A stretch of DNA of 5,225 nucleotides from an uncultured Alphaproteobacteria bacterium (GTDB lineage Bacteria; Pseudomonadota; Alphaproteobacteria; Caulobacterales; Caulobacteraceae). The position numbers were made by a program, and so were the translations under genes. Positions 1-5,225 of the stretch are shown here, one piece after another (positions within the stretch are counted from its first letter, which is position 1; every line of letters begins with the position of its first letter). Under the pieces are notes generated by a model, which had not been told where the DNA came from, searched no databases, and worked only from the letters and a program-made list of their open reading frames with translations. Where the stretch lies: assembly GCA_903928755.1 (NCBI GenBank), contig CAIYSH010000106.1, positions 1 through 5,225 on the forward strand, written 5' to 3'.

Positions 1-3000
1 CAAATTCGTCTGCACCTAATAAAGCACCGATAATAACATCACGTCCGGTACGCAAACCGCCATCAACCTGCACGGCAATCCGGCCACGCAACTTGTTGAG
101 CACCAAAGTTTGATGCGTTTCAGCCAGACCAATTTCCCAGGGCAAACCGGCGTGTTTGATTGAACTCATTGGACTGGCACCGGTGCCGCCGTCATAACCG
201 GCGATGGTCACATGATCGGCATGAGCCTTGGAAACGCCTGCCGCGACGGTTCCCACACCCACTTCCGAAACCAGTTTTACGGAAATCCGGGCTCCCGGAT
301 TGACGTTCTTCAGATCGTGGATGAGCTGGGCAAGGTCTTCAATGGAATAGATGTCATGGTGGGGCGGCGGGCTGATGAGACCCACTCCGGCCGTCGAGTG
401 ACGGACGCGGGCGATATTGGCATCCACCTTGTGACCGGGCAGTTGCCCGCCCTCACCGGGCTTGGCACCCTGGGCCATCTTGATCTGGATATCGTCAGCA
501 TTGACCAGATACTCAGCTGTGACCCCGAAACGCCCGGAGGCCACCTGCTTGATGGCCGAGCGCATGGAATCGCCATTGGCCATGCGGACAAAGCGGTCGG
601 ATTCTTCACCACCCTCCCCCGTGTTCGACTTGCCGCCGATCCGGTTCATGGCAATGGCCAGATTTGTATGGGCTTCGCGGCTGATGGACCCGAAGCTCAT
701 GGCACCCGTGGCGAACCGCTTTACGATCTCGGAGGCCGGCTCGACCTCATCAAGTGACAGCGGCGTCGCGGCCACCTTGAAGCGCATCAGCCCGCGAATG
801 GTCAGCAACCGTTCCGACTGTTCATTAATTCCCGCGGCGAAGGCCTTGTATTCCTCCGGAAGATTGCCCCGCACTGCATGTTGAAGACGGCTGACCGTCT
901 CAGGTGTCCAGGCGTGTTCCTCGCCCCTCAGGCGGAAGGCATAAGTGCCGCCGACATCGAGCATGGACTGGTAGATCGGGGAGTCACCGAATGCATCCCG
1001 GTGACGGCGGGCGGCTTCCTCGGCAATTTCCAGCAGTCCTGCGCCTTCAATGGTCGTGGCCGTGCCCGTGAAGTAATTTTCGATGAAACCGGTCGACAGA
1101 CCGACCGCATCAAAGATCTGGGCGCCGCAATAGGACTGGTAGGTCGAAATGCCCATTTTGGACATGACCTTCAGAATGCCCTTGCCTATGGCCTTGATGA
1201 AGTTCTTGCGCGCTTCATAGGCCGTCTGGGTCAGTCCATTGCGGACACGGATGTCCTCAAGAGTCTCAAAGGCCAGATAGGGATTCACGGCTTCCGCGCC
1301 ATAGCCGGCCAGGACACAGAAGTGATGGACTTCACGCGCCTCACCCGTCTCGATGACCAGGCCCGTCTGCATGCGCAGGCCCTGGCGGATGAGGTGATGA
1401 TGCACAGCTGCCGTCGCCAGGGCTGCCGGGATCGGGATCCGGTCAGGACCGGCTTCACGGTCAGACAGGATCAGGATGTTCATGTCAGCAAGCACCTGAT
1501 CCGTCGCCTGACGGCAAAGCCCGTCAAGCGCGGCCTCAAGGCCGCCGGGACCGGCCTCTGCGGGCCAGGTCGCGTCCAGAGTCGCTGTCCGGAAGGCTCC
1601 ATCGACCAGTTCGTGGATGGAGCGGATCTTCGCAAGATCCTCATTGGTGAGGATGGGCTGGGCAACCTCGAGACGCTTGTGCGCACCGGCCTGACGACCC
1701 AGCAGGTTCGGCCTCGGCCCGATCATCGAGACCAGGCTCATGACCAGTTCTTCGCGGATGGGGTCGATAGGCGGGTTCGTTACCTGGGCGAAGTTCTGCT
1801 TGAAATAGTCGTAAAGAAGCTTGGAGCGCCGGGACAGGACCGCAATCGGAATATCGGCCCCCATGGAGCCGATGGGATCATCCCCTGTGCGGGCCATGGG
1901 CTCCAGGAAGAAAGACAGATCTTCCTGTGTGTAGCCAAAGGCCTGCTGTCGATCGAGCAGGCTGGAGGGATCAGCGCCGGGAGGCGCTTCCGAGGGCGCG
2001 ACCTCGCCGAGATCTTCAAGCTTGAACTGCGTATTGGCCAGCCACTCGGCATAGGGCTCTGCATCCGCCAGCTTGGATTTGATCTCCTCATCCTCGATGA
2101 TGCGACCTTCTTCCATGTCGATCAGCAGCATCTTGCCTGGCTGAAGCCGCCACTTGCGGAGGATCCGCTCCTCCGGGATCTGCAGGACGCCCATTTCCGA
2201 GGCCATGATCACGTTATCTTCGTCCGTGATCAGGAACCTCGCCGGACGCAGGCCATTCCGGTCAAGGGTCGCGCCAATCTGCCGACCGTCCGTGAAAGCA
2301 ACAGCCGCCGGTCCGTCCCATGGCTCCATCAGCGCCGCGTGATACTCATAGAAAGCCTTACGCTTGGCATCCATCAATGGATTGCCGGCCCAGGCCTCCG
2401 GGATCAGCATCATGACCGCCTGCGCAAGTGGAATTCCACCGGCCAGGAGAAGCTCGAGGGCATTATCCAGACATGCTGTGTCTGACTGTCCGTGCGGGAT
2501 CAGCGGCCACATCTTGCTGAGATCGGGCCCCAGAAGATCGCTCTCCAGGGTGCGACGGCGTGCGTTCATCCAGTTGACATTGCCACGTACCGTATTGATT
2601 TCACCGTTATGGGCGATGAACCGGTAGGGGTGGGCCAGTTTCCAGGACGGGAAAGTATTGGTCGAAAAACGCTGGTGTACGAGAGCCAGGGCCGACACGG
2701 CCCGGGGATCTGCCAGGTCCTTGTAGAAACTCCCCACCTGATGGGCGAGAAGCAGTCCCTTATAGACCACCGTTCTCGTGGAGAATGATGGCAGATACAG
2801 CTGGGTAAGATTTGGCAGGTTCTTCTTGATTGCCAGTTCAGCCAGCGGATTCTGGAGTTGCTTGCGGATGGTCAGCAGCTTGCGTTCGAAGGCATCCTGA
2901 TCCTTGACGTTGGCCCCCATGCCGACAATGGCCTGGGCAATCACCGGCATCTGAGCGAGCACGGCGTCACCAAGGCCCGTTGTGTCCGTAGGGACCTCAC

Positions 3001-3376
3001 GCCAGGCGATCAGGTGCTGACCTTCAACCTTCAGGAAATGCTCGAATTGCGAAATGGCGACATCACGGGTTTCGCTGTCCTGCGGCAGGAAACACATGGC
3101 GACGGCATATTGGCCCGCAGGCGGCAAATCGACACGGGCGTCTTTCGCCCAGTCCCGCAGCAAGGCATCCGGAATCTGAATCAGAATCCCCGCACCATCG
3201 CCGACAAGAGGATCAGCACCGACGGCACCGCGATGGTCGAGATTGACGAGGATCTCGAGGCCGCAGGTAATGACCTCATGGGATTTTCGGCCCTTGATAT
3301 TGGCGACAAAACCCACTCCGCACGCATCATGCTCGTTGCGCGGGTCGTACAAACCTTGCTTTTCCGGAGCGCTCAT
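1..3376 (-). CDS. gltB: Glutamate synthase (NADPH) large subunit, 3' end cut by the window
   Basis: Large subunit of glutamate synthase (GOGAT), a cytoplasmic enzyme that turns glutamine plus 2-oxoglutarate into two glutamates using NADPH electrons passed on by the small subunit GltD. Visible are 1125 codons of a protein that is usually about 1,500 residues. Domains in order: a class II glutamine amidotransferase with DACGVGF placing the nucleophile at Cys19, Arg49 in HRGA and the oxyanion pair Asn257-Gly258 in HNGEINT; a central domain with DRQQAFGY ending at Tyr482 and NPPIDPIREE near 535; then the FMN/2-oxoglutarate barrel from about residue 850, with NTGEGGEE (918-925), AKPGEGGQLPG (971-981) and SPPPHHD (1002-1008). 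It stops at GADEF, just before the 3Fe-4S cysteines and the GXGXG C-terminal domain. Cys19 must become the N-terminus, so an 18-residue propeptide is implied, shorter than the 36 to 42 known from Azospirillum and E. coli. The ATG at 3376 was chosen for its GGGGAA ribosome site; an in-frame ATG at 3454 is the alternative. The frame at the left edge agrees with the frame at the start, and I saw no frameshift in the stretches I translated. Confidence 0.97.
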   Translation of the reverse strand, partial: MSAPEKQGLYDPRNEHDACGVGFVANIKGRKSHEVITCGLEILVNLDHRGAVGADPLVGDGAGILIQIPDALLRDWAKDARVDLPPAGQYAVAMCFLPQDSETRDVAISQFEHFLKVEGQHLIAWREVPTDTTGLGDAVLAQMPVIAQAIVGMGANVKDQDAFERKLLTIRKQLQNPLAELAIKKNLPNLTQLYLPSFSTRTVVYKGLLLAHQVGSFYKDLADPRAVSALALVHQRFSTNTFPSWKLAHPYRFIAHNGEINTVRGNVNWMNARRRTLESDLLGPDLSKMWPLIPHGQSDTACLDNALELLLAGGIPLAQAVMMLIPEAWAGNPLMDAKRKAFYEYHAALMEPWDGPAAVAFTDGRQIGATLDRNGLRPARFLITDEDNVIMASEMGVLQIPEERILRKWRLQPGKMLLIDMEEGRIIEDEEIKSKLADAEPYAEWLANTQFKLEDLGEVAPSEAPPGADPSSLLDRQQAFGYTQEDLSFFLEPMARTGDDPIGSMGADIPIAVLSRRSKLLYDYFKQNFAQVTNPPIDPIREELVMSLVSMIGPRPNLLGRQAGAHKRLEVAQPILTNEDLAKIRSIHELVDGAFRTATLDATWPAEAGPGGLEAALDGLCRQATDQVLADMNILILSDREAGPDRIPIPAALATAAVHHHLIRQGLRMQTGLVIETGEAREVHHFCVLAGYGAEAVNPYLAFETLEDIRVRNGLTQTAYEARKNFIKAIGKGILKVMSKMGISTYQSYCGAQIFDAVGLSTGFIENYFTGTATTIEGAGLLEIAEEAARRHRDAFGDSPIYQSMLDVGGTYAFRLRGEEHAWTPETVSRLQHAVRGNLPEEYKAFAAGINEQSERLLTIRGLMRFKVAATPLSLDEVEPASEIVKRFATGAMSFGSISREAHTNLAIAMNRIGGKSNTGEGGEESDRFVRMANGDSMRSAIKQVASGRFGVTAEYLVNADDIQIKMAQGAKPGEGGQLPGHKVDANIARVRHSTAGVGLISPPPHHDIYSIEDLAQLIHDLKNVNPGARISVKLVSEVGVGTVAAGVSKAHADHVTIAGYDGGTGASPMSSIKHAGLPWEIGLAETHQTLVLNKLRGRIAVQVDGGLRTGRDVIIGALLGADEF

Positions 3377-3380
3377 AGCG

Positions 3381-3386
3381 TTCCCC
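3381..3386 (-). promoter_or_regulatory. Likely ribosome binding site of gltB
   Basis: On the minus strand GGGGAA lies 4 nt before the ATG at 3376. It is a moderate Shine-Dalgarno match. It favours this start over the in-frame ATG at 3454, whose nearest purine-rich stretch (AAGGG) is about 18 nt away and so too far. Confidence 0.5.
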
Positions 3387-3464
3387 AATCTACCAAAATC
3401 CGGGCACGCTCCAACGCGGCCGCAAGGGCCGTGAAGGCGTGTTCTGGGGGGCATTAGCGGCAAG

Positions 3465-3480
3465 ATCGACCCTTGTCGAT
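3465..3480. repeat. Inverted repeat ATCGAC-N4-GTCGAT
   Basis: Perfect 6-bp arms separated by CCTT, about 90 nt upstream of the gltB ATG at 3376 and 11 nt upstream of the alternative ATG at 3454. No T-tract follows on either strand. The position would suit an operator or a leader hairpin; that role is inference only. Confidence 0.5.
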
Positions 3481-3487
3481 GGTCCGA

Positions 3488-3499
3488 AACCTGCAGGTT
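3488..3499. repeat. 12-bp perfect palindrome AACCTGCAGGTT
   Basis: Perfect palindrome centred between 3493 and 3494, about 112 nt upstream of the gltB ATG. It is directly followed at 3500-3515 by an imperfect AT-rich dyad (CGAAAAGTTTTTCTCG). With no loop it is a better candidate for a dimeric protein-binding site than for an RNA hairpin, but I do not recognise the site. Confidence 0.5.
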
Positions 3500-3531
3500 C
3501 GAAAAGTTTTTCTCGGGCGTCGGAAATTCAG

Positions 3532-3541
3532 CAGTCGACTG
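3532..3541. repeat. 10-bp perfect palindrome CAGTCGACTG
   Basis: Perfect palindrome about 50 nt past the lldD stop codon on the minus strand. It lies next to an imperfect stem at 3542-3558 (AGGACC pairing with GGCCCCT, one bulge and one G-U pair). Together they could form structure at the lldD 3' end, but no T-run follows, so a terminator call is not supported. Confidence 0.4.
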
Positions 3542-3589
3542 AGGACCAAGAGGCCCCTGGCACACTGTCGTATGGAAGCCGCAAGCCCC

Positions 3590-4729
3590 CTACCCGTCCA
3601 GCAAGGCCTTGCCTGCCGTGCGGATATCATTGCATCCGGTCAGGATCATTGCTGTAGTGATTTCGGACCGGATGACCCCTAACATCCTTGAAATCATTGG
3701 CTCTCCGCCGGCACCAAGGGCATAGGCCCAGGGACGCCCCAGGAAACAAGCCTTCGCACCCAGCGCCAGGGCCTTCAACACATCCAGACCAGATCGAACC
3801 CCACCGTCCATGTAGACTTCCAGATCTGAACCCACAGCATCAACGATCCGTGGCAAGGCGGTGATCGAGGACTTTACGGCATCCAGCTGCCGGCCTCCAT
3901 GATTGGAAACGACCACCCCCTGGGCACCAGCACGCACCGCGGCCCTCGCATCTTCCGGGTCCAGGATTCCCTTGATGACAATCGGACCGTCCCAGACTTC
4001 ACGGACAAACTCGATATCCTTCCAGGTCACCGACCGATCGAAGTTCCGGGCAATCCAGCCCAGGAAATCATTGACCCTGCGCCCATCGGGGATGGCCCCC
4101 TGAACATTGCCCAGCGTATGCGGTCCGCCCTTCAGCATGACGTCCCAACTCCAGGCAGGATGGGTCATGCCCTGCCAGGCCGTATTTGCAGCACCGGACA
4201 ACCCGGTCGCCCCGGTAAACCCCGACTTCACATCGCGGTACCTGGAACCGGGAACCGGCAGATCGACCGTAAAGACCAGGACCGGGCACCCAGCTGCCTT
4301 GGCACGCTCCAACAGCGCCCGCATATAGCCCCTGTCCTTCAGCATATAGAGCTGGAACCAGGGTGCCGTGCCAGCACTGGCCACTTCCTCAACGGAGCAG
4401 ATCCCTACGGTCGAAAGGCAGAATGGCACGCCTGCCCCCGCAGCAGCCCGGCTGGCCTGGGTCTCACCCCGCCTCGCATACATGCCGGCCATGCCAACAG
4501 GCGCAAGGCCGACGGGCATTGCCCATGTCTGCCCGAGGGACTCCATCGAAAGGTCGACCACACTCATGTCACGCATGACCCGCTGACGCAGGGCAATAGC
4601 TTCAAGGTCTTCGACATTTCGCCTGAGTGTGACCTCGGCGTAGGCACCGCCATCAATATACTCGAAGAACATGGGCGGCAGACGCCGGCGCGCCAGTTCG
4701 CGATAGTCCATGATCGAGGCTGGCTTCAT
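3590..4729 (-). CDS. lldD: FMN-dependent L-lactate dehydrogenase (alpha-hydroxy-acid dehydrogenase family)
   Basis: Complete 379-residue flavoprotein of the glycolate oxidase/flavocytochrome b2/LldD family, most likely oxidising L-lactate to pyruvate and passing electrons to the quinone pool at the inner membrane face. It matches E. coli LldD (396 residues) along almost its whole length, as judged from memory, and ends about 15 residues earlier. Visible active-site residues are Tyr24 in FEYIDGGAYAE, Tyr128 in WFQLYML, Asp156 in TVDLPVPG, Arg163, Lys253 in VIKGILDPEDA, the base His277 and Arg280 in SNHGGRQLD. FMN phosphate contacts are expected at DGGVRSG (308-314) and GR (331-332). The stretch around 176-222, with Trp-rich HPAWSWD, corresponds to the variable loop that ties LldD and mandelate dehydrogenase to the membrane. 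There is no signal peptide. The start is fixed by a GAGGG site 4 nt upstream and an in-frame TGA seven codons before it. Another 2-hydroxy acid such as glycolate or mandelate cannot be excluded as substrate, but overall similarity favours lactate. Confidence 0.9.
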   Translation of the reverse strand: MKPASIMDYRELARRRLPPMFFEYIDGGAYAEVTLRRNVEDLEAIALRQRVMRDMSVVDLSMESLGQTWAMPVGLAPVGMAGMYARRGETQASRAAAGAGVPFCLSTVGICSVEEVASAGTAPWFQLYMLKDRGYMRALLERAKAAGCPVLVFTVDLPVPGSRYRDVKSGFTGATGLSGAANTAWQGMTHPAWSWDVMLKGGPHTLGNVQGAIPDGRRVNDFLGWIARNFDRSVTWKDIEFVREVWDGPIVIKGILDPEDARAAVRAGAQGVVVSNHGGRQLDAVKSSITALPRIVDAVGSDLEVYMDGGVRSGLDVLKALALGAKACFLGRPWAYALGAGGEPMISRMLGVIRSEITTAMILTGCNDIRTAGKALLDG

Positions 4730-4733
4730 CTGA

Positions 4734-4738
4734 CCCTC
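4734..4738 (-). promoter_or_regulatory. Ribosome binding site of lldD
   Basis: On the minus strand GAGGG stands 4 nt before the ATG at 4729. It supports that start, as does the absence of any other ATG between it and the in-frame upstream TGA. Confidence 0.6.
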
Positions 4739-4740
4739 AG

Positions 4741-4752
4741 CATGTTTTCATG
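4741..4752. repeat. Short inverted repeat CATG-TTTT-CATG in the 58-nt gap before lldD
   Basis: Two CATG units around TTTT lie just upstream of the lldD ribosome site, and a second dyad, TCGCC-AG-GGCGA, lies at 4767-4778. The gap between the upstream stop (4788) and the lldD ATG holds nothing else. Both dyads are short enough to be chance. I do not see the AATTGG...CCAATT-type operator known for the LldR regulator of E. coli. Confidence 0.25.
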
Positions 4753-4787
4753 ACGCCCCGTCGGATTCGCCAGGGCGATACGCCAAA

Positions 4788-5225
4788 CTATTCGGCACGG
4801 CTGACTTGTGGCGGCTGTGACATGACGATCCAGACTTGATGAGCTCTCGCCAGCAGTTCCCCCTCCGGCGAGTGAAGGGCGACGCCGGCTGTTTCCTTGC
4901 GGCCCTCCCTGGCGATCGGCCAGGAGGACACAATGCAGACCTCATCGGCGGCCGGACGACGCAAAACTTCCCCGGTCATCGTGCCGAGCAGTGCGCCATG
5001 CCGCCCCTCTTTGATCACCCAGGAAAAGTAACCCGGACAGTCCAAGGCACCCCAGATGACATCCACCGGCATGAGTCCGTCAGAAGACGCGAAGTTTGCA
5101 TGCGGGGTCCACAGACAGGCCAGATGTCCATCAGCGCGCCCCTCGATCTGACCGGGGAAGATGCGCAGTCCATCGCCGACCCGCCGCTCCGGGCCGCAGG
5201 TAAAGCATATGGGATGATAGCGGGC
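4788..5225 (-). CDS. PaaI/hotdog thioesterase-like protein, 5' end outside the window
   Basis: The open frame enters at the right edge and ends at TAG (4788-4790), giving 145 visible C-terminal residues. An internal ATG at 5072 would give only 94 residues, but conserved-looking sequence continues upstream of it, so the true start lies beyond 5225. Visible blocks, numbered from the edge, are CFTCGPER (7-14) with a CxxC pair, GDGLRIFPG (17-25), LWTPHANF (38-45), WGALDCPGY (58-66), LLGTMTG and a C-terminal strand near ALHSPEGELLARAHQVWIV. This pattern resembles bacterial proteins annotated as hotdog-fold or PaaI-family thioesterase-like, often about 200 residues long, many from actinobacteria. 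An acyl-CoA or acyl-carrier substrate would be expected, but none can be named. No membrane segment is visible. It is on the same strand as lldD with a 58-nt gap, so co-transcription is plausible. The family assignment is recalled from motifs, not searched. Confidence 0.7.
   Translation of the reverse strand, partial: ARYHPICFTCGPERRVGDGLRIFPGQIEGRADGHLACLWTPHANFASSDGLMPVDVIWGALDCPGYFSWVIKEGRHGALLGTMTGEVLRRPAADEVCIVSSWPIAREGRKETAGVALHSPEGELLARAHQVWIVMSQPPQVSRAE

Larger units (their letters stand above)
3377..3589. other. lldD-gltB intergenic spacer, rich in dyads
   Basis: This 213-nt gap separates the lldD stop from the chosen gltB start. It presumably holds the gltB promoter and leader, but I cannot place convincing -35/-10 boxes. 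It contains several short inverted repeats, listed separately, plus a weaker GC stem at 3417-3431 (CGGCC, 5-nt loop, GGCCG). None is followed by a run of T on the minus strand, so no intrinsic terminator for lldD is supported. Read in the gltB frame, all 71 codons are free of stops, from the lldD TAG to the gltB ATG. Confidence 0.7.

Noticed and set aside
878..2485. 535-codon open frame on the plus strand
   Set aside because: It lies wholly antisense to gltB in exact codon register. In that register an antisense stop needs TTA, CTA or TCA in gltB, codons that are rare in a GC-rich gene, so long shadows are expected. Its translation shows no recognisable domain, while the opposite strand is clear GltB.
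3386..3414. Promoter-like boxes TTGGAG, 16-nt spacer, TAGATT just before gltB
   Set aside because: Weak matches, and transcription would start within a few bases of the ATG, leaving out the ribosome site; chance is more likely.
3542..3558. Possible lldD terminator hairpin (AGGACC / GGCCCCT)
   Set aside because: The stem has a bulge and a G-U pair and is not followed by T residues on the minus strand.
3439..3682. Two overlapping plus-strand open frames of about 70 codons spanning the spacer and the lldD end
   Set aside because: Low-complexity basic translations without a good ribosome site, overlapping the 3' end of lldD on the other strand.
4738..4752. Four-codon minicistron (Met-Lys-Thr-Cys-stop) just upstream of lldD
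   Set aside because: ATG AAA ACA TGC TGA is present on the minus strand with GGGG a few bases before it, but so short a frame is expected by chance and contains no attenuation-type codon run.
3899..4753. 284-codon open frame on the plus strand
   Set aside because: Antisense to lldD, whose catalytic motifs are intact on the minus strand; no domain is recognisable in the plus-strand translation.

Overview
The window carries three genes, all on the minus strand, so they are transcribed from right to left. Two of them run off the window edges. Base composition is GC-rich. The glutamate synthase resembles, from memory, alphaproteobacterial (rhizobial-type) GltB. I therefore infer an alphaproteobacterium, but the sequence does not support a genus.

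Region by region, in transcription order. From 5225 down to 4788 is the C-terminal 145 codons of a small protein resembling PaaI/hotdog-type thioesterase-like proteins; its start lies outside the window. After a 58-nt gap comes a complete 379-codon gene (4729 to 3590) for an FMN-dependent alpha-hydroxy-acid dehydrogenase that matches quinone-linked L-lactate dehydrogenase (LldD) closely, with all the expected catalytic residues. A 213-nt spacer follows (3589 to 3377), unusually rich in short dyad symmetries and free of stop codons in the downstream gene's frame. From 3376 to the left edge is the first 1125 codons of gltB, the large subunit of NADPH-dependent glutamate synthase (GOGAT). It is cut inside the FMN domain, just before the expected 3Fe-4S cysteines.

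The thioesterase-like gene and lldD are close enough to be co-transcribed. LldD would feed electrons from lactate into the quinone pool and yield pyruvate. GltB, with a GltD partner not seen here, would assimilate ammonia through glutamine and 2-oxoglutarate. No direct functional link between the lactate gene and gltB is evident beyond adjacency. I saw no RNA gene, mobile element, CRISPR array or convincing intrinsic terminator. The long plus-strand open frames, including one of 535 codons, are antisense shadows of gltB and lldD. The window looks like ordinary core metabolism, and I found no strong case for a new biological system. The points most worth checking are the true start of gltB and the dyad-rich spacer before it.
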